From positions 124,001 through 188,000 of the forward strand of contig JAMZEJ010000003.1 of assembly GCA_024508355.1 (NCBI GenBank): a DNA stretch of 64,000 nt. Reading direction: 5' to 3'. Source of the stretch: Rhizosaccharibacter radicis. Lineage in GTDB: Bacteria > Pseudomonadota > Alphaproteobacteria > Acetobacterales > Acetobacteraceae. Shown one piece after another: positions 30,439 through 41,396 of this stretch (position 1 is its first letter; every line of letters begins with the position of its first letter). A program made the position numbers and the translations under genes. The notes under the pieces were generated by a model, which was given only the letters and a program-made list of their open reading frames with translations, was not told where the DNA came from and made no database searches.

Positions 30439-30457
30439 GTGCCACTCCGGCTGGCAC
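30439..30457. repeat. Inverted repeat overlapping the sigma-54-like -24 element
   Basis: GTGCCA-CTCCGGC-TGGCAC, perfect 6 bp arms with a 7-base spacer. The right arm is part of the sigma-54-like -24 element. It could be an operator competing with polymerase, or could be the true signal with the promoter match by chance. Confidence 0.4.
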
Positions 30458-30467
30458 GAGGGCTGCA
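30452..30467 (+). promoter_or_regulatory. Sigma-54 (RpoN) type promoter
   Basis: TGGCACG-AGGG-CTGCA against the consensus TGGCACG-N4-TTGCA: one mismatch, with the invariant GG (30453-30454) and GC (30465-30466) at the required spacing. A transcript start near 30,479 would leave a leader of about 36 bases before the ATG at 30515, with a GGAG in it. Confidence 0.6.
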
Positions 30468-30514
30468 ATTTCGTCGATGTGGCCGATCCAGGTCACCGAA
30501 CGGAGTTCACGCCG

Positions 30515-30745
30515 ATGACCACCATGACCTTCAATGCCGGCACCCTGTTCAATCGCGCCGCGACCGCCCAGCTGTCCCGCCGCCCGGTGTCCCTGCGTAT
30601 CCCGCGCGTGCTGCGCGTCCGCGAGGCCGTGCTGCCGATGGTGCCGCACCGCGACGCCGTGACCGAGGCCGGCGAGCTGGCCGGTCGCGCCGCCCTGGCG
30701 ATGCTGCCTTTCTCGTTCCTGTGCTGGGTGTTCATCGCCCACTGA
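30515..30745 (+). CDS. Small membrane-anchored protein of unknown function
   Basis: 76 residues: a polar N-terminus (MTTMTFNAGTLFNRAA), a very basic middle (SRRPVSLRIPRVLRVREA), and a hydrophobic C-terminus (RAALAMLPFSFLCWVFIAH) that could be one membrane span or an amphipathic anchor. I do not recognise a family. A GGAG lies nine bases before the ATG. The gene stands alone behind a sigma-54-like promoter and is closed by a hairpin. An in-frame ATG at 30437 would lie upstream of the promoter elements and is rejected. Confidence 0.6.
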   Translation: MTTMTFNAGTLFNRAATAQLSRRPVSLRIPRVLRVREAVLPMVPHRDAVTEAGELAGRAALAMLPFSFLCWVFIAH

Positions 30746-30748
30746 GCC

Positions 30749-30776
30749 GCCCCGGTGAGCGGACAACCGCCGGGGC
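30749..30776. terminator. Terminator hairpin
   Basis: Stem GCCCCGG / CCGGGGC (7 bp, 14-base loop) in the 61 bp between the convergent small-protein and FKBP genes. Confidence 0.5.
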
Positions 30777-30806
30777 GCCACGGAGCGGCCCCGGCGGAGA
30801 AGCGGG

Positions 30807-31298
30807 TCAGCTCTTGCCGCTGATCGCCACCAGTTCGACCCTGAACTGCAGGGCCGTATCCGGCGGGATCGGACCCACACCCTTCGACCCGTAGGCCAGC
30901 GCCGGCGGGATATACAACATCCACTTGTCGCCCGGGCGCATCAGCTGCAGCCCTTCGCGCCAGCCGGGGATCACGCCGGCCAGCGGCAGCGTCGCGATGC
31001 CTCCACCATGTTCCTCCGAGCTGTCGAACGTGGCGCCGTCGGACAGCTTGCCGACATAGTTCACGAGCACCGAGTCCTGCGGCGCCGGATGCGGTCCGGT
31101 CTGGGGTCCGGAGGCCAGCACCTTGTAGGCGAGGCCGGACGGGAGCGTCTTCACGTCTGGCTGGGCGCTGATCTCGCGCATGTAGTCGGCGGCGATCTGT
31201 GCGTGCGTCCGGGGCGGCGGCGGCGAGCCGCAGGCCGACAGCACGAGAAGGCCGGCGACGGCACCCGAGGCGAGGAGGCGGCGGGGAAAAGCGATCAT
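30807..31298 (-). CDS. FKBP-type peptidyl-prolyl isomerase lipoprotein
   Basis: 163 residues. The signal ends with lipobox LSAC, so Cys23 is lipidated and the protein is anchored in an envelope membrane. The FKBP domain covers about 50-160: SVLVNYVGKLSDGATFDSS, LAGVIPGWREGLQLMRPGDKWMLYIPPALAYG, and a C-terminal strand FRVELVAI. The conserved Tyr, Asp, Trp and Ile of the prolyl-isomerase pocket are present. It probably assists folding of exported proteins. It is encoded downstream of the TonB-dependent receptor gene but separated from it by a very strong hairpin. Confidence 0.92.
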   Translation of the reverse strand: MIAFPRRLLASGAVAGLLVLSACGSPPPPRTHAQIAADYMREISAQPDVKTLPSGLAYKVLASGPQTGPHPAPQDSVLVNYVGKLSDGATFDSSEEHGGGIATLPLAGVIPGWREGLQLMRPGDKWMLYIPPALAYGSKGVGPIPPDTALQFRVELVAISGKS

Positions 31299-31352
31299 GC
31301 GGAAGCCCGGACGTTGAACGATGGAAAGAGCCGACCGGCCTCATAACGCAGA

Positions 31353-31384
31353 ACGCCTGCCCGGGGCATCCCCCGGGCAGGCGT
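31353..31384 (-). terminator. Strong hairpin after the TonB-dependent receptor gene
   Basis: Perfect 14 bp stem ACGCCTGCCCGGGG / CCCCGGGCAGGCGT with a four-base loop, 26 bases beyond the receptor stop. No T run; it may also protect the mRNA 3' end. Confidence 0.7.
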
Positions 31385-31409
31385 CCGACGTGGATCCGGC
31401 CGGACCGGA

Positions 31410-33893
31410 TCAGAACGCCGTGGACAGCGTGCAGATCGCGGCGAAGCCCGGCTGGAGGTAGTAGGCCGGGGTGCTGGCGGCGATGGTGCTGCCGAACACG
31501 CCCTTGGTGGGACGGGCGTTGTTCTGCACGGTGTAGACGCCGTTGCGGAAGGTGGCGCCGGTCAGGTTCAGCAGGTTGAGCTGGATCTGCGGCGCTTTGA
31601 GCACGCCGTAGCGGTGGAAGCGATAGCCGCCATACACGCTGTTGGTGACGTAGTCGGGCATCTTCTCGTCGTTCATGAACGTCGAGTATTGCTGGCCGAC
31701 ATATTTCAGGTCCACGCCGCCGAAGAGGTGGCCGTCGTCGTAGTCGAGGCCGAGGCCGGCCTGCACGTGCGGCGACTGCACCGCGACCTTGCCGGTGGTG
31801 GGCAGGTAGTCGACGACCGACTTGCCGCGAAGCGTGCCAGTGGCTTGAAGATTGTTGTCGATGCGGGCGTCGAGATATTCGAACGTCGCATACGGCCGCA
31901 GGTGATACAGGATCGGCAGGGTCGAGACCTGCACATCTACGCCGCGCGACGTCTGGCCGCCCGCGTTCACCGTCTGGCTGAAGGGCGCGCCGCCGGCATC
32001 GAGGAAGTTCAGCCCGATCTGCCGGTTGGTGAAGTTGTAGTTGAAGAACGAGATGCTGCCGACCAGGAAGTCGCCGTTGTAGCGGTAGCCCACCTCTTCC
32101 GAGATGGAATATTCGGATCGGCTGTCGCCACCGCGCTGGGTGAACAGGCCACTCGTGCCGCTGATGTAATCCACCAGCGAGGTGTTGCTCGGCGTGCGGA
32201 AGTTGGTCGAGCCGGTCACGTAGATCTGGTGGCGCTTGTTGAACTGCCAGGAGATGCCGAGCTGCGGCAGCGGCTGCGCATCGTTGATATTGCGGTTGTA
32301 GGTCGTGCCGGGGATGTAGTTGTAGGTCCGGCGGGTGACCATGGCCTCCTTGAAGCCCGCGTCGACGGTCAGGTGATCGTCGAAATACTTCGCGTGGTCA
32401 CCGATGAACAGCATGTTCACCTGGGTGAGCGTCAGGAAGTTGCGGGTGTAGTACGGCTGGCCGTTGGGCAGCAGATAGGTGTAGTGCTTGCCCCAGATGT
32501 CGCCGGAGATGCCGGTCTGCTGGTTCACGAGGCTGACCGGCGAATACTGCAGCAGGTTGGAATACTCGTACCACCAGCCGGCTGTCAGCTGGTTGTGCCG
32601 GTCGAGATCGTAGCTGACCTTCACCGTATTGCCGGGGCGGAACTGTTCCTGGTTGGACGGTGTGAGAGCGATGGCCTGCCCACGGTTGATGCGCCCATCG
32701 CCGTTCAGGTCGAGGTTGACAAGGCGGTTGCCGTAGAAGGTGCCGACAGGATTCGTCGCAGTGCCGCCGGCGCGACCGGGCCCGGCGTTCTCGGTCAGCA
32801 GCGAGGCGCCCGTGCCGTTACCGACGCCATGCCAGAAATAGGGGGTGTCGTCGATCTTAAGGCGCGAATTGATGACCAGGGTGGAGGGCGCGCTGGCGAC
32901 CACGTTCTCGAACGGGTTCTGGCGCAGCTGATAGAAATTGGCGCCGTTGCTGTTGACGCCGGCATAGGTGGCGGCGAACGAGTTGCTGTTGCCGTTCACC
33001 ACGTAGTTCATCGGGTTGACGGTGTTGTTGTAGCCGCTGCCGTTGTACTGGTTCGCGGTCGGGTAGTTGTAGTTGCTGTTGACCTGCGAGTTGTAGGACA
33101 CGGTCAGGCCGACATGGCTGCCGTTGTTCCAGTCCTTCACCAGCTTGAAGTCGTAGTGCTTCTTGGCCGCGCCGCCCGGACCGCGCCAGGCGTTGGCGTG
33201 GGTGTAGGAGAAGGCGAACATCGCGCGGATGCCGGTGTTGCGGATGTCGCCGCTGTCGAGGCGCAGGAACTCGCGCTGCGCCTTGTAGGAGCCGAACGAC
33301 AGGTCGAACAGGCCGCCCGGACGATAGGCCGGGTCCTTCATGGTGAAGTTCACGAGGCCGGCCGACGCGTTCACCACGGGCGCATCGAGGTTCACCGAGC
33401 CGGGCTGCAGCGAGACCGAGTCGAGATCTTCGGCTTCCAGCACCTCGTTGGCGTAGAACTGGCCGCCGCCGATGTCGTTCAGCGGCGCGCCGTCGAGCAG
33501 CCAGCCGACCTGCGACGACGAAAGACCGCGGATGATGGACTGGCCGCTCCACAGGCCGAACGGATCGGCGTCGGACACGTTCGCCGAGGGGAGCATCTTG
33601 AGCAGCTGCTGGCCGTTGGTGGTCGGCGACTGCTTGGCGATGAAGTCGCGGGTGACGGTCTGCACCGCCTTCGGCGCCGTCTCGATGCGCATCAGGCCAC
33701 CGCCCGGCGACCGCTGGCGCGCGCTGCGGCCGGTCACGGTCACGCTCTCGGCGTCGTTGCCGCCCGCGGCCGACTTGCCGTCGCTCGCGACGGCGGCGCG
33801 GCCGGTATGGGCGCTTTGCGCTTCCGCCACGGCGGAGATGGCAGTCATCGCGGTGCTGGCGAGAAGAAGGGACAGACAGGTTCTGGTCAGCAT
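31410..33893 (-). CDS. TonB-dependent outer-membrane receptor
   Basis: 827 residues. Signal peptide MLTRTCLSLLLASTAMTAISAVAEAQS; a candidate TonB box AESVTVTG; plug domain at about 65-185 (QQLLKMLPSANVSDADPFG, IIRGLSSSQVGWLLDGAPLND); then a 22-strand barrel ending in a C-terminal Phe (CTLSTAF). It would import a bound ligand with energy from TonB-ExbBD. An EF-hand-like loop DLNGDGRINRGQ sits at residues 395-406, in an extracellular loop region. The ligand is not indicated by the neighbours. The ATG at 33893 is chosen over one seven codons upstream, because it gives the better signal peptide. Confidence 0.93.
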   Translation of the reverse strand: MLTRTCLSLLLASTAMTAISAVAEAQSAHTGRAAVASDGKSAAGGNDAESVTVTGRSARQRSPGGGLMRIETAPKAVQTVTRDFIAKQSPTTNGQQLLKMLPSANVSDADPFGLWSGQSIIRGLSSSQVGWLLDGAPLNDIGGGQFYANEVLEAEDLDSVSLQPGSVNLDAPVVNASAGLVNFTMKDPAYRPGGLFDLSFGSYKAQREFLRLDSGDIRNTGIRAMFAFSYTHANAWRGPGGAAKKHYDFKLVKDWNNGSHVGLTVSYNSQVNSNYNYPTANQYNGSGYNNTVNPMNYVVNGNSNSFAATYAGVNSNGANFYQLRQNPFENVVASAPSTLVINSRLKIDDTPYFWHGVGNGTGASLLTENAGPGRAGGTATNPVGTFYGNRLVNLDLNGDGRINRGQAIALTPSNQEQFRPGNTVKVSYDLDRHNQLTAGWWYEYSNLLQYSPVSLVNQQTGISGDIWGKHYTYLLPNGQPYYTRNFLTLTQVNMLFIGDHAKYFDDHLTVDAGFKEAMVTRRTYNYIPGTTYNRNINDAQPLPQLGISWQFNKRHQIYVTGSTNFRTPSNTSLVDYISGTSGLFTQRGGDSRSEYSISEEVGYRYNGDFLVGSISFFNYNFTNRQIGLNFLDAGGAPFSQTVNAGGQTSRGVDVQVSTLPILYHLRPYATFEYLDARIDNNLQATGTLRGKSVVDYLPTTGKVAVQSPHVQAGLGLDYDDGHLFGGVDLKYVGQQYSTFMNDEKMPDYVTNSVYGGYRFHRYGVLKAPQIQLNLLNLTGATFRNGVYTVQNNARPTKGVFGSTIAASTPAYYLQPGFAAICTLSTAF

Positions 33894-34041
33894 TGGGGAG
33901 CGGGAGCCTTGCAACAGGTGGCCGTTGCCGCGCTTCTATCTCGCGAACGCAACGTCGGGCACAAAAACCTGTCCGGTTGGACAAGAGAAGGGCAATGCTG
34001 TGGCGCACAAGACACGCCGCCGTGGCCTGGATGCCAGAATA

Positions 34042-34053
34042 TGTCATATAACA
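34042..34053. promoter_or_regulatory. AT-rich pseudo-palindrome upstream of the receptor gene
   Basis: TGTCATATAACA, with TGT/ACA ends and ATAT centre and one mismatched pair. The 8-mer containing GTCATAT recurs 11 bases further (34054-34060), one helical turn away. The pattern is reminiscent of Fur-superfamily operators such as Zur, but no consensus is matched fully. Confidence 0.35.
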
Positions 34054-34058
34054 GTCAT

Positions 34059-34077
34059 ATGCCCGTCAGACGGGCAT
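34059..34077. promoter_or_regulatory. 19 bp perfect palindrome, candidate operator
   Basis: ATGCCCGTC-A-GACGGGCAT, 9 bp arms around one base, about 170 bases upstream of the TonB-dependent receptor start. It adjoins AT-rich promoter-like sequence and lies before the pyrG terminator. Confidence 0.5.
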
Positions 34078-34089
34078 CATGATTGAACG

Positions 34090-34119
34090 AAAAATAGGCG
34101 CCCCCTCGCAAGGGCGCCT
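34090..34119 (-). terminator. pyrG intrinsic terminator
   Basis: Stem AGGCGCCC / GGGCGCCT with an eight-base loop; on the minus strand it is followed by ATTTTT. It lies 49 bases after the pyrG stop. Confidence 0.85.
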
Positions 34120-34167
34120 TGGGCCGATGTCAGCCTTGCCGGAAGACTCGTTCGATGCCGGAGCGGT

Positions 34168-35823
<1,656 letters not shown>

Positions 35824-35889
35824 TCATACAACGGCAGCGTCGTCCACGGGAAGGGCGCATCGCAATCCGGCAACAGCCATGCGCGCAAG

Positions 35890-37206
35890 TCAGGACCGCC
35901 GCAGCCGGTTCATCACCGCGCCTGCCGCGCGCTCCCCGTCCAGCATGGCGCCCCCCACGGTGCCGGCGAGACCGTCCGTCCGGCAGGCCTCCCCCGCCAG
36001 CACCAGTCGCCCGCCTCCCAGCGGTGCGCCCAGCATCTCGCGCGCGTCGGCATGTCCGGGCCTCGCGAAGGAATAGGCGCCGCCGTGCAGGGGATCGGTG
36101 CCCCAGTCCGATACCTCGCCCGTGTCCGGATCGAGTCCGGCGGCGGCGGCGGCGCCGAGCATGGCGCGCACCCGTTCCCGGGCCTCCGCCAGCATCGCCC
36201 GGGCATCGTGCTGCAGATCGCGGGCGTGGCGGCCGCCGAGAAACCCGACCAGGATCGGAGCCCGGTCCGGGCAGGCGCTCAACAGCATCATCGGGTCGCC
36301 CCGGCGGCCCAGGCGCGACTCCAGCAGCGTGTCCGCCGGCACGCCCAGGGCGCGTCCGGACGAGGCGACGCCGTTCGCCTCCGCGTCCCGCAGCGGCACG
36401 GCGAGCTTGCTCAGCAACCCCATCGGCAACCCGTCCAGTGCCCGGAGCTGGTCGGGAGGCAGTCGCGGCTCGAACCGCAGCCGGCCGTCGCGCAGCACCC
36501 CGGTCGACACGGTGACGATCACCGAACGGGCTTCGACGGTGCCGAACCCGCCTTCCACCCGAACCATGTCGCCGGGCTCCCCCCAGGCGATCCGCGACAC
36601 GGCATGGCCGAGATGGACCTTGCCGGCGTCCGGACCGAGTCGCCGTGCCAGCAGGGCGCCGGTTCCGTGCGCCGGACGCAGGTCGTTCTCCGGCAGGAGG
36701 TTGCGGTGCCAATCCAGCAGCGACAGCGACTCCGCGTCGGCCGCCGCGATGACCGGACCGTTCCAGCCCTCCACGTTGGCGAGCCACGGAAGGTCGGGAA
36801 GCGCCGCGGTGGCGTCCCGCAGCGAGATGTCGCGGCCCCGCTCCGCTGCTTGCACGGCGGCCTCGTGCCAGACGCGCTCGGCCCGCTCGTAGGCCGGCTC
36901 CGCGTCGGGCGCCGCCGGAGCGCCCCCGGCCTCGAACAGCATCCGGTCGCCCGTGTGCGCGGGGAGCAGATCGTCGCCCGCCGCGCGTGCCAGCCGCACC
37001 AGCGGGTTGTTGTCCGTGCTGTGCAGCCAGGTGGCGCCCGCGTCGAAACACACGCCGCGCAGCGAAGCGGGGTGGAGCGTGCGCGCCCGCCCCCCGATGC
37101 GGGGCGCCGCTTCCAGCACCGCCACTGTATGGCCTTCGCGGCGTAGGCGGGCCGCGGCGGCGAGCCCGGCCGCGCCGGCCCCGACGATCGCGGCGTCGAT
37201 CGTCAC
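35890..37206 (-). CDS. Flavin-containing amine oxidase family protein
   Basis: FAD-dependent oxidoreductase of the monoamine/polyamine oxidase type, 438 residues. The N-terminal dinucleotide fold is clear (AAIVGAGAAGLAAAARLRR, then GGRARTL), followed by FDAGATWLHSTDNNP and the C-terminal FAD-contacting segment GGGRLVLAGEACRTDGLAGTVGGA. The starting codon is GTG at 37206 (VTIDAAIVGAG); the open frame upstream has no homology. The physiological amine is unknown. It interrupts the usual pyrG-secG order and may be an acquired gene. Confidence 0.86.
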   Translation of the reverse strand: MTIDAAIVGAGAAGLAAAARLRREGHTVAVLEAAPRIGGRARTLHPASLRGVCFDAGATWLHSTDNNPLVRLARAAGDDLLPAHTGDRMLFEAGGAPAAPDAEPAYERAERVWHEAAVQAAERGRDISLRDATAALPDLPWLANVEGWNGPVIAAADAESLSLLDWHRNLLPENDLRPAHGTGALLARRLGPDAGKVHLGHAVSRIAWGEPGDMVRVEGGFGTVEARSVIVTVSTGVLRDGRLRFEPRLPPDQLRALDGLPMGLLSKLAVPLRDAEANGVASSGRALGVPADTLLESRLGRRGDPMMLLSACPDRAPILVGFLGGRHARDLQHDARAMLAEARERVRAMLGAAAAAGLDPDTGEVSDWGTDPLHGGAYSFARPGHADAREMLGAPLGGGRLVLAGEACRTDGLAGTVGGAMLDGERAAGAVMNRLRRS

Positions 37207-37726
37207 GTGCAGATCCGTCGGGCGCGGCCGGCACGGATTCCGGGTGGCAGGGCGGGGCGGGGTGGCCGGATCGCGTGCATGGCCGACAAAGCCGTGGGGC
37301 GACGACCCGGTTCCCGGGAGGCGGGGTTCGGTGCGGCGTGCCACCGCCGCGCGAGCCTGGGCGGCCGAGGGCCGGATCGAGGAGGAAGAGCCGCGCTTCA
37401 GGTGCCTGAGGGCGCGCCCGGCGCGGCGGCGCAGGCCGGATTCCGGATCTTGAGCCGAGGCTTCCGGTCCAGCGGCTGGCCCGATGAAGTTCCGGCGTTC
37501 GCCCGGGTATTCCGGCTTCGCGGTGCGCCGGACGTGGATGCGCGCCGTCGTGGCGAAAGATCAGGAAGGACGGAGGGGTGCCCGCGCCGCAACTTCAGCG
37601 CTGGGCGCGCCACCGGTCTGACGGCGTCCAGCCCATCCCGGGCGGCGGCTCACGGTCCGGGAGATGGACCTTGGAGCGCTAGGCCGGCGGCGGATGCCGC
37701 CGGAACGACAACCCCCGCCTCCCCGA
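37207..37726. other. 520 bp spacer without a supported gene
   Basis: Lies between the amine oxidase start and the secG stop. Very GC-rich, with only Arg-rich chance frames. No clear hairpin, repeat or RNA gene is seen; it should contain the amine oxidase promoter and secG termination signals. Confidence 0.45.
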
Positions 37727-38065
37727 TCAGTGCGTGGGCACGCTCGGACCGGCCGGCGGAGTGGGCGCCTTGGGCGCGGCCGGCGTGGCGGCAGCGGGGG
37801 CGGCGGGCTGCGCCAGGATGTCGTGGGACCGGCCGGAGGTTCCGCGCTGCGCCACGGCGAGTCCGAGGGACAGCACCATGAAGATGCCGGCCAGGATCGC
37901 GGTGGAACGCGTCAGGAGGTTGGCCGTGCCGCGGCCGGACATGAACGAGCCCATGCCCTGGCTGGTGCCGATGCCCAGGCCGCCACCCTCGCTGCGCTGG
38001 ATCAGCACGGTGCCGATCAGCAGCAGGGTGACCAGGAGATGCAGAACAAGAAGAACGGAGATCAT
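37727..38065 (-). CDS. secG: Protein translocase subunit SecG
   Basis: Small inner-membrane subunit of the SecYEG channel, 112 residues. Two membrane spans (VLLVLHLLVTLLLIGTVLIQ and TAILAGIFMVLSLGLAV) flank the SecG signature RSEGGGLGIG. The tail after residue ~80 is Ala/Pro-rich, as in other alphaproteobacteria. It follows tpiA on the same strand after 37 bases, the usual pair in the class. Confidence 0.94.
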   Translation of the reverse strand: MISVLLVLHLLVTLLLIGTVLIQRSEGGGLGIGTSQGMGSFMSGRGTANLLTRSTAILAGIFMVLSLGLAVAQRGTSGRSHDILAQPAAPAAATPAAPKAPTPPAGPSVPTH

Positions 38066-38102
38066 GGCGGGATCGGGAACACCGGAAGCGAAAGAAGAAG
38101 GA

Positions 38103-38864
<762 letters not shown>

Positions 38865-39449
38865 GTCCGGCTCCGTCGTTTCGGTCCGGTTCCCGCGGAA
38901 GCGCCCGGGGGAACGGTGGACGCGGCCATAGACCATGCCGCGCCCCGCGATGACAAGCGAAGGGCCTCCCCGGGATGATGTGCGGTCCCGGATGTGCGGT
39001 GGCGGCCGGGTCGCGTGCCGTCCGATCCTGGGAACACATCGGATCGCCTCCGACGAAGCGGAAGGCCGTCGGACGCTCGTCATTGGATAGGGAAAGGGTG
39101 GCTCCGGTCGGGCGGGAGAGGCCAGGTCGCGCGGGGAGGGTGGTGCGGCTGAAGAACGCCGCGTTTCCGATCGCCGCTCGGGGGCGTGCCGAGGCGTCGC
39201 TGTCCGTGGTGCCCGGCCGAGGTAGTCCGCGATGGGGGGAAAAGGCTCCCGCGATGCCCCTGCGCCGCCGCCCTCTGGGGGATCGACCGAGGGTGGTTGC
39301 CCGGCCCCATGAGCGGACCCGGACCATCCCGGGACGGTGCGTGTGACAAGAAGCGCCCGGCTACCTATGGTGCGCCGCCCGAAGGCGCCCCGCGCGCCGG
39401 CGGGCTGTCGCGTACCCCCACCTTCCGCATCGGCATCCGGGTTCCGTTC
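38865..39449. other. 585 bp divergent spacer between tpiA and ppiD
   Basis: Holds the promoters of the secG-tpiA unit and of the ten-gene ppiD-lpdA run. No consensus promoter pair, hairpin or leader peptide stands out; in particular I find no Trp-rich leader that would suggest attenuation of the trp genes. Confidence 0.45.
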
Positions 39450-41396
39450 ATGCTTGCTTTCCTGCGCCGCCTGTTCGTCGGCTCCTGGGCGGGGCGCATC
39501 CTCGCCCTGCTGATCTTCCTGAGCTTCGCGGCCTGGGGCGTGGGCGACTTCATCACCGGGCTCGGTCGCAACAACGCGAACAACGTGGCCACCGTGGGCG
39601 ACCGTCACGTGTCCGCCGACGATTTCGAGCGCGCCTATCGCAACAATCTGGCCCAGGTGGCGCAAAGCCAGAACGGCCGGGACGCCGATCCGCAGGCGCT
39701 GCCCTACGGCGAGAAGCGCGAGATCGCGGCCCAGGCGCTGCAGCGCCTGGTGCTCCAGGCGGTGGTGGCGGAAGCCGCCGCGCGCAATGGGTTGATGGTG
39801 CCGGACAAGGTGGTGCGCGATACGGTGTTCGGGTTGAAGGAGTTCCAGGGCACGGACGGCCGCTTCGATCGTTCCCTGTTCGACAGCCGCCTGCGTGCCG
39901 CCGGGCTGACCGAGGACCGGCTGATCGACCTGATCCGCCAGCAGACCGCGGCGGACGGGCTGGTGGAACCGCTGCGGGCCGGCGCCCGCGCCTCGGACGA
40001 GCTTGTCCGCCGCGCGTTCGATTTCGGCGGCGAAACCCGCGTGTTGGACATGGTGACGTTTCCGGTGGAAACGCAGCCGACCCCGGCGGCGCCCGACGAG
40101 GCGACCCTCCGCCGCTATTACGACAACCACAAGAGCCGCTTCCAGGCGCCGGAATACCGGCATGCGAGGGTGGTGCTGCTGTCGCCCGCGACGATCGCAC
40201 GGGGTGCGGACGTGTCCGAGGCCGACGAGCGCAAGCTCTATGACGAGCTGATCACGCAGTACAAGGTGCCCGAGAAGCGCTCGGTGCAGATCATGATCGC
40301 GCCCGACGACGCGGCCGCCCGGCAGGTGGCCGAGATGTGGCGGGGCGGTGCGGCCTGGGATCGGCTGCAGTCGGCCAACGCATCCTCCACCCCCGTGGCG
40401 CTGGACGACAGCACCGAGGCCGGCATCCCGTCGCCCGAGCTCGGCAAGCTCGCCTTCGCCGCCCCGCAGGGTGCCGTGACCGGTCCCACCCACACCGAGA
40501 GCGGCTGGGTGGTGCTGCGGGTCAACAAGATCACCCCGCCGGTGGACCGTTCCTTCGAGCAGGTGCGCGACGAGCTGCACGACCGCATCGCCCAGGCGCG
40601 CGCACGCGACGACATGAGCGGCCGGGTGCAGAAGCTGCAGGACGCGATCGCCGGCGGCGGCCTGGACGCGATCCCCACGGAGCTGGGCGCCGTGGCCGCG
40701 CAGGGCACGCTGGACGCCCAGGGCTTCACCCCCGACCGCGAACCGGCGCCGCTGCCCGGCTCGGACGCGATCCGCAACGCGCTGATTGCGCGCATCTTCG
40801 CCGTGCGCCAGAACGACGCGCCCACCCTGCAACAGGGGCCGGAAGACAGCTGGTTCGCCGTGTCGGTCGACAAGATCACCCCGCCCGCGCCGCAGAGCTT
40901 CGACGTGGCGCGTCCGCAGGTGCTGGCGGCCTGGACCGACGAGGCCCGGCGCCGGGCCGCGGAAACCCAGGCGGCGGCGCTCTACGCCCAGGCCAACGAC
41001 ACGAAGAACGGCGGCCTGGCGGCGGTGGCGGCGACGCGTCCCGACCTGAAGCGCGGCATCTCGGTGCGCCGCAACGGTTCCCCGGACGTGCCGCAGCGCT
41101 TGTCGCAGATCGTGTTCAGCCTGAAGCCCGGCGAAAGCACCATGGTGGACGACACCACCGGCTTCATCGTGGCGACGCTCACGGCGATCCGCCATCCCGA
41201 TCCCGCGACGGACAAGCTCGGCTATGACCGCACCCGCCAGGCGCTGGACCGTGCGGTGGGCGACGACATCGAGCTGTCCTATGTCGGCTGGCTGCGCGAT
41301 CGGATGAAGCCCAGCATCGACCCCCGCGCGATCGACCGGATGGTGGGGCCGGCGACCGGCGGCGAGGGCGGCGCTTCCGACGGAAACGGTTCGTGA
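39450..41396 (+). CDS. PpiD-like periplasmic folding factor
   Basis: SurA/PpiD-type protein anchored in the inner membrane, 648 residues. An N-terminal span (RILALLIFLSFAAWGVGDFI) follows a short basic cytoplasmic tail; then the SurA-N-like helical region (DDFERAYRNNLAQVAQSQ), a parvulin-like domain at about 265-370 (GIPSPELGKLAFAAPQGAVTGPTHTESGWVVLRV) and a helical C-terminus. It would hold exported proteins as they leave SecYEG. The ATG at 39450 starts the span; the upstream extension is rejected. Its stop TGA overlaps the GTG of trpE, and ppiD-trpE is a common alphaproteobacterial pair. Confidence 0.9.
   Translation: MLAFLRRLFVGSWAGRILALLIFLSFAAWGVGDFITGLGRNNANNVATVGDRHVSADDFERAYRNNLAQVAQSQNGRDADPQALPYGEKREIAAQALQRLVLQAVVAEAAARNGLMVPDKVVRDTVFGLKEFQGTDGRFDRSLFDSRLRAAGLTEDRLIDLIRQQTAADGLVEPLRAGARASDELVRRAFDFGGETRVLDMVTFPVETQPTPAAPDEATLRRYYDNHKSRFQAPEYRHARVVLLSPATIARGADVSEADERKLYDELITQYKVPEKRSVQIMIAPDDAAARQVAEMWRGGAAWDRLQSANASSTPVALDDSTEAGIPSPELGKLAFAAPQGAVTGPTHTESGWVVLRVNKITPPVDRSFEQVRDELHDRIAQARARDDMSGRVQKLQDAIAGGGLDAIPTELGAVAAQGTLDAQGFTPDREPAPLPGSDAIRNALIARIFAVRQNDAPTLQQGPEDSWFAVSVDKITPPAPQSFDVARPQVLAAWTDEARRRAAETQAAALYAQANDTKNGGLAAVAATRPDLKRGISVRRNGSPDVPQRLSQIVFSLKPGESTMVDDTTGFIVATLTAIRHPDPATDKLGYDRTRQALDRAVGDDIELSYVGWLRDRMKPSIDPRAIDRMVGPATGGEGGASDGNGS

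Noticed and set aside
31614-34082. 822-codon plus-strand frame opposite the TonB-dependent receptor gene
   Set aside because: Antisense shadow without recognisable domains.
38865-39449. trp attenuator or T-box upstream of the ppiD-trp genes
   Set aside because: No Trp-rich leader peptide and no alternative hairpins are visible, and trpE is translationally coupled to ppiD.
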